From contig JANSYI010000027.1 of assembly GCA_024742475.1 (NCBI GenBank), forward strand, positions 1-64,000: a DNA stretch of 64,000 nt, in the 5' to 3' direction. This stretch comes from a bacterium (lineage in GTDB: Bacteria > Myxococcota_A > Polyangia > Nannocystales > Nannocystaceae). The translations under genes were made by a program, and so were the position numbers. Below, one piece after another: positions 9,501-17,797 of this stretch (positions are counted from its first letter, which is position 1; every line of letters starts with the position of its first letter). The notes under the pieces were generated by a model. The model did no database searches, had not been told where the DNA came from, and was given only the letters and a program-made list of their open reading frames with translations.

Positions 9501-9567
9501 CCGGCAGGTCGCTGACGTCGCGAACCGGCACGCCTGATTCTCGCACGGCGGGACGACCGTCGGCCAT
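6544..9567 (-). CDS. Ser/Thr protein kinase with C-terminal TPR array
   Basis: This 1007-residue protein has a Hanks-type kinase domain at about 54-320: glycine loop ATGGMGRV, Lys83 in AVKEL, catalytic HRDFKPAN (Asp176), DFG at 194-196 and YMAPEQ. All key residues are present, so it should be active. One transmembrane helix follows at about 331-350. The rest (about 470-1000) is a run of TPR repeats of the kinesin-light-chain type (A...LGPEHP..A....NLA....G....A). The topology puts the kinase in the cytoplasm and the TPR array outside the inner membrane. It is the last gene of the bfd-bfr-thioesterase-recQ run, 12 nt after recQ. Kinases of this build are abundant in myxobacteria. Substrates unknown. 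Confidence 0.93.
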   Translation of the reverse strand: MADGRPAVRESGVPVRDVSDLPGPKGDPEDSVRTRNIEGTHRAEAPVGKTISRYVVIAEIATGGMGRVLRAYDPRLQREVAVKELRANALSESASRRLINEARSMAKVSHPNVVPVYDVETLPDGQIVLVMQFVPGKTLRDWMREGVHAWREVVDTFVAAGRGLAAAHKAELLHRDFKPANVLLSDDGAVKVTDFGLAKPATRTTSYGSDDSAPEAMSEETQTKVGIVLGTPRYMAPEQHRGAELSPATDQFAFCVALWETLSGHPPYRGRNLGALKRDGPPAWPGEGVPRFVVDALVRGLAVAPEDRWPSMDALLDRLSQDPGKRRRARLTLAGIGVLAVSTVGLGWQAWVGGRNTVCEGAEREMETAWGDARQIAVKTALLVEETPYARALWERTRVRLDDYASDWVAAHEDACAATSIRGVQSEAVLDLRMSCLRSAELDLRAVTGVLANADDEVRQNVDAVLRGLPPLDECADVPRLQADIEPPPPEDAEQVREGRRLLAEAEAERNGGRYGPALERVQASEVALVGVGYQAVRAELLLEKGKVLEALGRYEAAVEPLQQAVRSHASTARRPLTRDAVTRLMFVLGKRMTRFDAALALLPVAEGLASGFPLEEADVANTLALVLVEKGDIKAAEVAQRRAFTLRLDALGPEHASLANSHHSLALVLTAQSRHAEALREHQRAMEIWERSVGPEHPNVSMAMVNIATSYYQQGKYDESEAAHRKALELRVAALGPEHPEVLHARVNFALALCSQGQWKVCDVELSQALALQEEALGPDHRALARTHVNLGVAKQAQGLFDAALHHHERGLEISEATLGPDHHDTAVARINIANDLARRGKHAQAAEAYRKVLGTLSKTLGERHASVAIACNNLGAMLEEQDFFEEARAQYRRALDIRLEMLGSEHPKVASVRTSLARVLLELGSTDEALSLAHKAWPRTSDADPLMWGEAAFVYARALVASEASKATREQAADLLVSAREGYSKADATEDLERLAGWARANRVR

Positions 9568-9579
9568 CGGGGCACGCCG

Positions 9580-11397
9580 CTATCGGAACTTCCGCACGAG
9601 CTCGAGGATGTCGTCGCCAAAGCGCTCGACCTTGGCCGGGCCCAGGCCCGGGATCAGCAGCAGCTCGTCCCGGGTGGTTGGCTGAGCCTGGCTGATCGCC
9701 ACGATCGCCTTGCGCTGGAACACCATGTAGGCCTTCCACTTCAGCTTGCCCGCCGTGCGCTTCCGATAGCGGTCGAGCGCCGCCGCGAGCGAGGGCGCCT
9801 TGCGGGTGCCGGACGACGCCCGACGCGCGCGGATCGGCTTTCCGGGCATCCACACCGTGGGGTACTTGCGGCCCGCCGGGGCGAGGCGACCAGCCTGCAG
9901 CAGCTGCTCGACGGCGGCCACGATCGACGCCTCGTCGTAGTGCTTCAGGCTGCCGTGCTGCGGCAACGAGAGCAGCCCGAGCTTGGACAGCGCTTTCGCC
10001 TTGCTGCCGCGCAGCGCCTTGGCCAACGAGCCCTTGCCGACGGGTTTTCGCAGCGCGTCGACCGCCTCGACGATCACCGCGAGCGCGTCCTCGGGGAGCG
10101 ACTCCGTCTCGGGCTTCGGCGGCGCGGCGGCGCTATGGGTCGGCTGACTCTCCCCCAGACAGACGTCACAGATGGCGCAGACCTCGTGCTCGGTTTCGGG
10201 ATCGAAGTGGCGGCACAGCAGCACCTGACGACATTCGTCGGCATGCGCGTACGCCTCGATCGCCGCCAGCGAGTCCGCACGGTGACGGCGGAGCGCGGCG
10301 CTGCCCGACGTCCCCGAGAGCCGACGCTGCGTCATCATGTCGGCGGCGCCGAACATCATCAGGCACCGCGCCGGAGCGCCATCGCGTCCTGCTCGGCCAG
10401 CCTCTTGGTAGTACGCCTCGACGCTGCCCGGCGTCTGGTAGTGCACGATCAGCCGAACGTCGGGCATGTCGATGCCCATGCCGAAGGCGTTCGTGGCCAC
10501 GAGCACGCGCGTTCGTCCCTCGGCCAGGGAGCGCTGCGCGCGTTCTCGGGCCAGCGGTGTGCGGCCTGCGTGGTAGTAGCCCACGGAGACCTTGGCCGCC
10601 CGGAGCGCCTTGGCCACCGTCTCCACGGTCTTCCGCGTGCTGCAGTAGATCACGGCGCGCCCCTGCCCCTTGCGGTCATGCAGCCCGGCCCGCTCCAGCT
10701 CCGCCAGAAGCTCGGCTTGCCGTGCCTTAGCCGTGCGTGCGTGGCGAACGGCGAAGGTGAGGTTGGGGCGGCGAAAGTCCCCCCGCACGACGTGCGGCTC
10801 GGCCATGCGAAGCTCCTGGGCGATCTCATCGACCACCCTGGGCGTCGCGGTCGCGGTGAGCGCCACGATGGGCGCCTCGCAGACCGACCGCAGCTCGTGC
10901 AGTCGCATGTAGTCGGGCCGGAAGTCGTGCCCCCACTGGCTGACGCAGTGGGCCTCGTCGATGGCCACGAGCGCGACCTCGACCCGGGCCAGCAGACGGC
11001 GAAAGCTCGCCTTCGCGGCGCGCTCGGGGGAGACGTACAAGAGCGCCAGCTCCTCCCCCAGCAGCGCATCGACGACCGCCCGGCTCCCGCTCGCGTCCAG
11101 ATGGCTGTGTAGCGCAGCCGCGGACACACCCCGCGCCTCGAGCTGGTCCACCTGGTCCTGCATCAACGCGATGAGGGGAGAGACCACGATGGTGACACCA
11201 CGACCGTCCGCCGCAGCGGCGATGGCCGGGACCTGGTAGCAGACCGACTTGCCGTGCCCGGTGGGCAGCAACACCACGGTGTCCTTTCCTGCCCCGACCG
11301 CTTCGACCGCCTCGCGCTGGCCTGCACGAAACTCCGCGTGCCCGAACCGCTCGCGCAGCGTCGCGCGCAGGCGCGTCAGGGTGGCCAACCGGGGCAT
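9580..11397 (-). CDS. recQ: ATP-dependent DNA helicase RecQ
   Basis: This is an SF2 3'-5' DNA helicase of usual bacterial RecQ length (605 residues). Walker A is TGHGKS (46-51; most RecQ have TGGGKS), DEAH is at 147-150, and the aromatic-rich loop motif (CVSQWGHDFR) follows. Later come the second RecA-like domain (YHAG, ATNAFGMGIDMPDVR, GRAGRDG), a zinc site (C...C...CAICDVC), a winged-helix region and a C-terminal HRDC domain at about 525-605 ending in the helix-hairpin-like PGLGPAKVERFG. It works in replication-fork repair and recombination in the cytoplasm. It lies between a thioesterase gene and the kinase on the same strand. Confidence 0.95.
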   Translation of the reverse strand: MPRLATLTRLRATLRERFGHAEFRAGQREAVEAVGAGKDTVVLLPTGHGKSVCYQVPAIAAAADGRGVTIVVSPLIALMQDQVDQLEARGVSAAALHSHLDASGSRAVVDALLGEELALLYVSPERAAKASFRRLLARVEVALVAIDEAHCVSQWGHDFRPDYMRLHELRSVCEAPIVALTATATPRVVDEIAQELRMAEPHVVRGDFRRPNLTFAVRHARTAKARQAELLAELERAGLHDRKGQGRAVIYCSTRKTVETVAKALRAAKVSVGYYHAGRTPLARERAQRSLAEGRTRVLVATNAFGMGIDMPDVRLIVHYQTPGSVEAYYQEAGRAGRDGAPARCLMMFGAADMMTQRRLSGTSGSAALRRHRADSLAAIEAYAHADECRQVLLCRHFDPETEHEVCAICDVCLGESQPTHSAAAPPKPETESLPEDALAVIVEAVDALRKPVGKGSLAKALRGSKAKALSKLGLLSLPQHGSLKHYDEASIVAAVEQLLQAGRLAPAGRKYPTVWMPGKPIRARRASSGTRKAPSLAAALDRYRKRTAGKLKWKAYMVFQRKAIVAISQAQPTTRDELLLIPGLGPAKVERFGDDILELVRKFR

Positions 11398-11430
11398 CGC
11401 GCGGAGCCTCGCACGTCGAAGCGACGGGGC

Positions 11431-11841
11431 CTACGTGTTTGCGATGTGCGCTTGCAGCCGCGCGCGGAGATCGGCGGGGATCGAGGCGGTCTCCCCCTTG
11501 GCGTAGTCGTACCAGACCAGCGCGCCCTCTCCTTCGGCGACCGTGTCGTCCAGCGCCTCACTCTGGATGCGATAGAGCATCCCGAAGCTCTTCGTTCCGA
11601 TGCGGCTGATCGACGTGTGCACCGTGACCGTGTCGGGGAACGTGACCGGCTTGCGAAAGCTGCAGCTCGTCTGAGCGAGGATCGGCCCGCAGCCTTCGTC
11701 GATGTCGCGCAGCGTGACACCGATCTCGGAAAACAAGGACATCCGACCCGTCTCGAACCAGCGGAAGTAGACCACGTTGTTCACGTGGCCGAAGGCGTCC
11801 ATGTCTCCCCACGCCACGGGGATCGACATCGCGGTTGGCAT
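11431..11841 (-). CDS. Acyl-CoA thioesterase, 4HBT (YbgC/FadM) family
   Basis: A 136-residue hot-dog-fold protein. The signature WGDMDAFGHVNN at 11-22 contains the catalytic Asp (13/15) and the His-x-Asn that bind the thioester. YbgC/FadM enzymes hydrolyse acyl-CoA thioesters in the cytoplasm; the acyl chain preference cannot be read from the sequence. Its start codon overlaps the bfr stop by one base (TGATG), so it is translationally coupled to bacterioferritin. Confidence 0.9.
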   Translation of the reverse strand: MPTAMSIPVAWGDMDAFGHVNNVVYFRWFETGRMSLFSEIGVTLRDIDEGCGPILAQTSCSFRKPVTFPDTVTVHTSISRIGTKSFGMLYRIQSEALDDTVAEGEGALVWYDYAKGETASIPADLRARLQAHIANT

Positions 11842-12314
11842 CAGCCGCCGATCTGCTGGGACAGGTAGTTCTCGAGGCCAATCTGTTTGATCAGCTCGAG
11901 CTGCGTCTCGATCCAGTCGACGTGGTCCTCCTCGGAGGCCAGCATCCGCTCCAGCATCAGGGCAGACGTCTCGTCGCGCTCCTCGTCGCGGGCGATCTTG
12001 ATCGCCTTGCGAAAGCGCTCGACGGCGTCGTACTCCATCTTCAGGTCGAGCTCGAGCTGCTCCTTGACGGTCTCGCCCACGGTGATCTTCCCGTAGCGCT
12101 GCACGTTGGGCACGCCCTGGAGGAAGAGGATGCGTTCGATGAGCTCGTCCGCATGCTTCATCTCGTCGATCGACTCGCGATAGATACGGTCGGCCAGGCG
12201 CGTGTAGCCCCAGTCCTTACACATCTTCGAGTGGATGAAGTACTGGTTGATGGCCGTCAGCTCCGCCGTGAGGACGTCGTTGAGCTGCTCGATGACCTTG
12301 TCGCTACCCTTCAT
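11841..12314 (-). CDS. bfr: Bacterioferritin
   Basis: A 157-residue iron-storage subunit of normal length. The ferroxidase ligands are all present: Glu18, Glu51, His54, Glu94, Glu128 and His131, and Met52 is the axial haem ligand that separates bacterioferritin from plain ferritin. The protein forms a 24-subunit cytoplasmic cage that oxidises Fe(II) and stores it. The gene follows bfd, which releases iron from this cage, after a 166-nt gap holding two palindromes (12354-12367 and 12386-12415). The stop overlaps the thioesterase start. Confidence 0.95.
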   Translation of the reverse strand: MKGSDKVIEQLNDVLTAELTAINQYFIHSKMCKDWGYTRLADRIYRESIDEMKHADELIERILFLQGVPNVQRYGKITVGETVKEQLELDLKMEYDAVERFRKAIKIARDEERDETSALMLERMLASEEDHVDWIETQLELIKQIGLENYLSQQIGG

Positions 12315-12353
12315 GGAGCCGGCAACCTAGCACTCATCTCGGCGCTGAAAAGC

Positions 12354-12367
12354 CCCGAAATTTCGGG
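12354..12367. promoter_or_regulatory. Perfect palindrome upstream of bfr
   Basis: CCCGAAATTTCGGG is a perfect 14-bp palindrome with an A/T core, 39 nt upstream of the bfr start codon. Its size, symmetry and position fit an operator for a dimeric repressor. The regulator is not identified. Confidence 0.4.
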
Positions 12368-12385
12368 CGCTTATGGAACTTGAAA

Positions 12386-12415
12386 GCCGAAGTCGAGTTC
12401 AGCCTCGACTTCGGC
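12386..12415. terminator. Strong hairpin between bfd and bfr
   Basis: Perfect 12-bp arms (GCCGAAGTCGAG and CTCGACTTCGGC) with a TTCAGC loop. It lies about 65 nt past the bfd stop and about 70 nt before bfr. There is no clear T-run on the minus strand, so it could be a rho-independent-like terminator for bfd, an attenuator, or an mRNA-stabilising hairpin. Confidence 0.5.
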
Positions 12416-12480
12416 ACCGTCTGCGCGATCCTGACGATCGCTTTCAATTCCGCGCTCGGAATACTCGTGCGCAGTGGCCG

Positions 12481-12681
12481 CTAACCCAGGCCGTCCGGCG
12501 CGTTGTCCTCGGGCATCTCACCGGTGCGCAGGCGGATCAGGTCGCGGATCTGGCCGACACACATCCCGCAGCTGGTGCCCGCTTGGCAGGCCCTGGCGAT
12601 ACCACCAACGGTCTTTACGCCCCGCTCGACTTCAGCGTCGATGGTGCGGCAGGAGACTCCCTTGCAGAGGCAAACGATCAT
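12481..12681 (-). CDS. bfd: Bacterioferritin-associated ferredoxin
   Basis: A 66-residue [2Fe-2S] protein starting at the ATG at 12679-12681 (MIVCLCKGVSC). The four cluster ligands are Cys4, Cys6, Cys38 and Cys41 in the C-x-C...C-x2-C pattern (TSCGMC) of Bfd/BFD-like domains. Bfd docks on bacterioferritin and passes electrons to reduce and release stored iron. Longer open frames upstream have no homology-like character. The bfr gene follows on the same strand, and a 19-bp Fur-box-like palindrome lies 30 nt upstream. Iron-dependent repression is therefore the likely regulation, as in other bacteria. Confidence 0.92.
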   Translation of the reverse strand: MIVCLCKGVSCRTIDAEVERGVKTVGGIARACQAGTSCGMCVGQIRDLIRLRTGEMPEDNAPDGLG

Positions 12682-12710
12682 GGCGACGTCTCGGGTGCGT
12701 GGAGGGATGA

Positions 12711-12729
12711 GTTGAAAACAGATTTCAAC
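12711..12729 (-). promoter_or_regulatory. Fur-box-like operator upstream of bfd
   Basis: GTTGAAAACAGATTTCAAC is a 7-5-7 inverted repeat of 19 bp in an A/T-rich patch of otherwise GC-rich DNA. The half-site TTGAAA resembles the arms of the Fur consensus, and the length is that of a Fur box. It ends 30 nt before the bfd start. Bfd is Fur-repressed in other bacteria (established); this site is inference. Confidence 0.6.
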
Positions 12730-12914
12730 TTCCTTTTCTTTGTACCCGACGGTCCCGCGGCCGGCAAGGCTATTGATCGGCCAATTCAACGAGAGGAGGA
12801 CCAGAATGCGGACAGAAACCGCGCAAACGACGCGCAGCGCAGTCCCGCCGGCCGGAATCGGCTCTGCAACCGCGCCGAGATTGCGTCGTCTCCCCCATCG
12901 GGGAGACCACCTCG

Positions 12915-13724
12915 ATGCGCAAGACCACGACCCTCGCCGCACTCGCAGCCTCGCTCCTGCTCGGCGGCTGCTCGATGTTCCAGTTCCACGGCACCGTCAC
13001 GACGACCAAGACGGTCGACGGCAAGACGACCACCACCACCCAGGAGTTCGACAACTGGGAGGAGATGAAGGTGGCCATGGACGCTGCGGGCAAGGAGCTG
13101 CGCGGCACGACCAAGGAGCTGCTGACCAAGCTGACCGAGGCACCGCCACCGGGCGAGGTGCACCTCGCCGACCTCTCGCCGCAGCTCGCCGACTACGAGG
13201 GCAACGCCAACCTCGACTTCATCGGCAACGCTCGCGACTCGGGCGACGCCGGCTTCACGTACGTGCAGATCGGCGTGCCGACGTATGACGCCTTCTTCAA
13301 GAGCACGGCCGAGTTCCACGGCTTCGTGTACCAGACCCGAGAGTCGATCAAGCAGCTGCGCCTCAGCGCCAAGACTGCGCTCGGTCGCGACTACGACGAG
13401 AAGATGTCGCTGGGAGAAGCCGTCCACGCCGCGGTCTCGGTCGGAGGGGAGGCCGGACTCGCGGTCGAAGGGCAGCTCACCGAGACGCGAGAGCTTGCCG
13501 TGGCGCTGGCGGGCTCGGCTCCCAACTTCGCCCAGAAGACGCAGGGGCTGGTCTCTTCGGGACAACAGCTGATCGCCGGCGCGCCGTCGTCGATCACCAA
13601 CCCCAAGACCGTCCTGCACCTCGACCTCATCGTCAAAGGCCTCGGCCAGAGCGTTCGTGTGGTCGAGGACTCGGGCAAGCTCCTCGTCGAGCTCGCCCGC
13701 GACCTCGCCACGCTCAATCGATAG
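12915..13724 (+). CDS. Putative lipoprotein
   Basis: This 269-residue protein opens with a lipoprotein signal (LAALAASLLLGGC, lipobox LGGC near residue 19). It continues with a Thr-rich stretch (TVTTTKTVDGKTTTTTQEF), then a mainly helical, soluble domain with no Ser-rich linker. I recognise no family. It is divergent from bfd across about 230 nt that hold the iron-box-like palindrome, and converges with the DUF1592-type gene (1 nt between stops). Function unknown; the lipoprotein call is fairly secure. Confidence 0.75.
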   Translation: MRKTTTLAALAASLLLGGCSMFQFHGTVTTTKTVDGKTTTTTQEFDNWEEMKVAMDAAGKELRGTTKELLTKLTEAPPPGEVHLADLSPQLADYEGNANLDFIGNARDSGDAGFTYVQIGVPTYDAFFKSTAEFHGFVYQTRESIKQLRLSAKTALGRDYDEKMSLGEAVHAAVSVGGEAGLAVEGQLTETRELAVALAGSAPNFAQKTQGLVSSGQQLIAGAPSSITNPKTVLHLDLIVKGLGQSVRVVEDSGKLLVELARDLATLNR

Positions 13725-13725
13725 G

Positions 13726-15396
13726 CTACGGGCGGGCGAGCACGAACGACTCCGCCGTGGCCGTGGCCTCGACGAGCGCTCGAAGGTTGCCGCCGCTGGC
13801 ATCGAACGCGTCGACCATCGCTTCGATGGTGCACTCGTCGCGCGCTTCGGTGTAGCGCCGGAGCGCGAACTCGATGTGGCGGGTCGCCATGCACGTGCGC
13901 ACCTGCTCGTGCTCGGAGAGCTGAGCCGAGAGATCGACGGCGTCCTCGAACTCGAGGTCGAGGACGGCCGACACGGCGTCGAGCGCATCGCCCGACTCGA
14001 ACCATCGACCGAGACCGTCGTAGTTGCCGAACGCGTGCCCAGGGGGATCGGTGATCGAGTGGCAGCCTGCACACTTCGCCGGCTCCTCGACCCCCTCTTG
14101 CCAGCTCTCTCTGTCGACGACGTCGGCAAGCGGAGGACCGACGTCATCAGGCGGCGGCGGCACGGGGAGGCAAGCGAACATCCGCCCGAGACCCACACCT
14201 CGGTTCGTCGGTGGCTGGTAGCCATCGGTCGAGACGTTGTTCGAGTGACGCGCGATGAACCCGAGCTGCGTCAGGATGCCGCCGCGTCGCTGAGGATCGA
14301 GCTCGGCAGGCCCCCACGCGTCGCCAGCGGGCGGCGGCGTCTGCAGGTCATCACCGTACAGCGCCGCGAGCTCGGCGTTGACGAACGTGGATCCCGAGGT
14401 CAGCAGGTCGCTCAGCGTGGCGTCGGGATCGGACGACAGCGCCTCGATGAAGCGGCGCTGCTCCTCGACCATCGACGACGCCATGCCTTCGGACCACGAC
14501 GCGTCGACGTCGCTGCGGTCGAGTTCGCCAAGCCGCTCGACGTCGGTCATGAGCGCGTAGAGGTCTGCTTGCGCCCGGGCGTAGCGAGGGTCGGCGAACA
14601 ACCTCGGCAGCTCCGCCTCGATCCCTCCGTCTTCGAGCAGCGACTCGGCGGCATCCAAGAGCGCTGCGTCGGGCACCGAGTTCCACATCAGCAGGGCCAG
14701 CCGCGTCGCCACCGAGACGCCGTCGAGCTGCAGCACTCCGTCGACCAGCTCTCCGGTCGCGGAGACGTCCGCGAAGGCAGGATCCGAGATGAGCGCCGCG
14801 ACGACGGCGCGAATGCCTGCGTCGTGCGAGGCCGCGGCGTCGTAGGTGTCCAGCAGCGCGTCGTGGTCGGCCTGGCCGCGCAGGGCCAAGGGCGCGTACT
14901 CGTCGATGAAAGACTGCGCGCACGCCATGGGGTCCCCGCCGCACAGCGGGACGTCGAAGGTCGCCGCCGCGACGCCTGCCGCGACGTCGATCTCGGCCTG
15001 CTCCTCGGGCGAGATCGTGGGCCGTCCGCCGAATGGTCCGCCGCCCTCAAACTCGACCTCGACCTCGACGCCGAACACGTCCTGCACCGCATGCTCGAAC
15101 TGGCGACCCGTCATCGCGCGCACGCTCCCCTCGCCCACGTCGAGCTCGCAGTCGGGGACGACGGTCGCGCCCGTGCTGCTCTCCTCGCCTCCGCCCGATG
15201 AAGACGAACCCGCAGGGTCGAGGGTGGTGTCGGGCTGGCCGGTCTCGCCCGCCGAGGTGTCTGCCGAGGTGGGGCCCTCCTGCCCATCGGTGCCGCCTCC
15301 GGATGTGCCGCTCACGGCACCCAGATCTCCGGGGTCGGTGACGCACCCCGCACTCACGAGGAGCGCCCCCGCAACCAACAACTTGCCAGCGTTCAT
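13726..15396 (-). CDS. DUF1592/DUF1588/DUF1585-type lipoprotein with CxxCH
   Basis: The start at 15396 gives a lipoprotein signal (KLLVAGALLVSAGC18); longer starts are not coding-like. A Gly/Thr/Ser/Asp-rich linker spans about 20-75. Then comes the order seen in the planctomycete/myxobacterial PSD-DUF1592 family: DUF1587-like region (MTGRQFEHAVQDVFGV), DUF1592 core (RLALLMWNSVPD), DUF1588 with a CAGCH motif (EPAKCAGCHSITDPPGH), and DUF1585 at the C-terminus. CAGCH could bind a c-type haem, but the enzymatic role of the family is unproven. It is the gene after the sigma/anti-sigma pair, 32 nt from the anti-sigma stop, and may be its target. Confidence 0.85.
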   Translation of the reverse strand: MNAGKLLVAGALLVSAGCVTDPGDLGAVSGTSGGGTDGQEGPTSADTSAGETGQPDTTLDPAGSSSSGGGEESSTGATVVPDCELDVGEGSVRAMTGRQFEHAVQDVFGVEVEVEFEGGGPFGGRPTISPEEQAEIDVAAGVAAATFDVPLCGGDPMACAQSFIDEYAPLALRGQADHDALLDTYDAAASHDAGIRAVVAALISDPAFADVSATGELVDGVLQLDGVSVATRLALLMWNSVPDAALLDAAESLLEDGGIEAELPRLFADPRYARAQADLYALMTDVERLGELDRSDVDASWSEGMASSMVEEQRRFIEALSSDPDATLSDLLTSGSTFVNAELAALYGDDLQTPPPAGDAWGPAELDPQRRGGILTQLGFIARHSNNVSTDGYQPPTNRGVGLGRMFACLPVPPPPDDVGPPLADVVDRESWQEGVEEPAKCAGCHSITDPPGHAFGNYDGLGRWFESGDALDAVSAVLDLEFEDAVDLSAQLSEHEQVRTCMATRHIEFALRRYTEARDECTIEAMVDAFDASGGNLRALVEATATAESFVLARP

Positions 15397-15428
15397 GCCC
15401 GCGCATTGCAGACGGTGGCCCTGTTCCG

Positions 15429-16127
15429 TCACTCTTTCTCTCCTTCGCACGCAGCTGCGATCCGGGCGGCGTGCGGCGAATCGGGGTAGCGCCGCACGAA
15501 CGCGCTGCGCAGCGTCGCCGCGACCCGACCTCGCTTGCACGCGACGATCACTCGATAAGCCTGCGCATCCTCGCGAAGAGCTCCATCGGGGAACTCGAGG
15601 GTGTACGCCTGGAGCTGGCGCGCAGCGTCCTCGTAGGCTCCCGCGCCGATCGAAGCCCGGACCTCTCGCAGCACGCGGGTCTCGGCGACGAGGTCGGACC
15701 CCCGCGGGGGCTCGCCCTGTGGGGCCGACGTGGGCTTGGGCGAGACGGGTCGCTTCGGGGGTGTCTGCACGGGACCGGGCGGGGCCGCTTCGACGGGCGC
15801 CTGAGGGACCGCGGGCGCCCGGCGGGTGGATGGCGTCGCAGGTTCGGCTGCCGCGGGCTGTCGTGCTGGAGTCGGCGCGACGGACTCGGGCGAACGAACG
15901 GTGATGACCCCCCAAATGAGCCCCGCTGCCGCCGCGGCCGAGGCCACGCCCCAGCCGATCGGCCACAACAAACCGGCCGCGGCCGCCGGCCGCACGGGCG
16001 CCTCCCGCTCGACTCGGTCGAGCACGGCGTCGAGGTTGGCCTGACGTCGAGCGGCACCGGGTGCGGCGTCGCGGTAGGCCGCGAGCGCATCCCTCGCGTC
16101 GTCACAGAGGCGGGGCGGTGTCGTCAT
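15429..16127 (-). CDS. Putative membrane anti-sigma factor with periplasmic TPR-like domain
   Basis: 232 residues: a short cytoplasmic helical part (about 1-50), one transmembrane segment (about 52-75, GLLWPIGWGVASAAAAAGLIWGV), a long Pro/Ala/Thr linker (80-140), and a helical domain (145-230) resembling a TPR pair (YEDAARQLQAYTLEFPDGALREDAQAYR...). The ATG overlaps the stop of the ECF sigma gene (ATGA), so the pair is translationally coupled, the usual sign of a sigma/anti-sigma pair. No HxxxCxxC zinc anti-sigma motif is seen, so the role is inferred from position and topology. A close paralogue lies at 46772-47449 in the same setting. Confidence 0.75.
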   Translation of the reverse strand: MTTPPRLCDDARDALAAYRDAAPGAARRQANLDAVLDRVEREAPVRPAAAAGLLWPIGWGVASAAAAAGLIWGVITVRSPESVAPTPARQPAAAEPATPSTRRAPAVPQAPVEAAPPGPVQTPPKRPVSPKPTSAPQGEPPRGSDLVAETRVLREVRASIGAGAYEDAARQLQAYTLEFPDGALREDAQAYRVIVACKRGRVAATLRSAFVRRYPDSPHAARIAAACEGEKE

Positions 16128-16645
16128 CGTCGGTCAATCCTTCGTTCCCGAACGTTGCGTCGCTCGAGCGCGCGCTCGAAGCGGGCCCTCGCGAGGCGAA
16201 GTCGGGAGTACACGGTGTTGGTGGGGATCCCCAGCGCGTCGCCCACTTCGGGCGCGGACATGCCCTCGATCTCGCACAGCTGAAACACGGCGCGCAGCTT
16301 GGGCGCGAGCTGGTCGAGGAACGACGACACGAAGTCGACCGCCTCGACGCGGATCGCACCGGTGTGCGGGCTCGGCTCGCCCGACCGAGGCTCGACGGGG
16401 CCCAGCGGCGCCTCGCGCTGAGCCCGGACCGCCGACTTCGAGCGATGCCGAGACGCGACCCGGCGCGCGATGCCGATCAGCCAGCTTCGCAGGGGTGCGC
16501 GGTCGTCGTAGTCGGTGAGCCGCCGATGCACGACGACGAACACGTCCTGGGTCGCGTCATCGAGCGCCGCGTCGGGCACCCCGTAGTGCCGCAGCGTCCG
16601 CCAGACGAAGTCGTGCTCGGCCCTGAAGACCGCGTCGAACGACAT
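16124..16645 (-). CDS. ECF-type RNA polymerase sigma factor
   Basis: About 173 residues with sigma region 2 (FDAVFRAEHDFVWRTLR...DATQDVFVVVHRRL) and region 4 (LPxxLRAVFQLCEIEGMSAPEVGDALG followed by NTVYSRLRLAR, the helix-turn-helix that reads the -35 element). The ATG at 16645 is preferred because region 2 starts right there; a GTG at 16708 would add 21 unlikely residues. It is coupled to the downstream anti-sigma candidate by a 4-nt overlap and follows the (Glu-Pro)n envelope protein gene. It probably responds to an envelope signal. Target promoters cannot be read from the window. Confidence 0.9.
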   Translation of the reverse strand: MSFDAVFRAEHDFVWRTLRHYGVPDAALDDATQDVFVVVHRRLTDYDDRAPLRSWLIGIARRVASRHRSKSAVRAQREAPLGPVEPRSGEPSPHTGAIRVEAVDFVSSFLDQLAPKLRAVFQLCEIEGMSAPEVGDALGIPTNTVYSRLRLARARFERALERRNVRERRIDRR

Positions 16646-16735
16646 CGGGCGCGAAGTGGCCACGCTCAACCGTGCCACACCCGTGCGAGTCCACGCCGTC
16701 ATCCGCACCGAGTTGCAGGCAACCCATGAAATCCG

Positions 16736-17698
<963 letters not shown>

Positions 17699-17797
17699 GA
17701 CGCTCGACGCCTACCATCCCCGCAACCGCCGAGCAATCGAAGCTCCAGGTGACGCCGGTCTCTTGGAACGGCGCCCCGACTCCGTCACCCTGAGGAC

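Noticed and set aside
8293..9537. 414-codon plus-strand open frame
   Set aside because: Antisense to the kinase domain, which has all catalytic motifs on the other strand.
9940..11112. 390-codon plus-strand open frame
   Set aside because: Antisense to recQ, whose helicase motifs are intact.
13657..15201. 514-codon plus-strand open frame
   Set aside because: Antisense to the DUF1592-type lipoprotein with its CAGCH motif; low-complexity Arg/Val composition.
15397..15966. Extended N-terminus of the DUF1592-type protein
   Set aside because: The lipoprotein signal starts at 15396; the extension overlaps the anti-sigma gene in another frame and looks non-coding.
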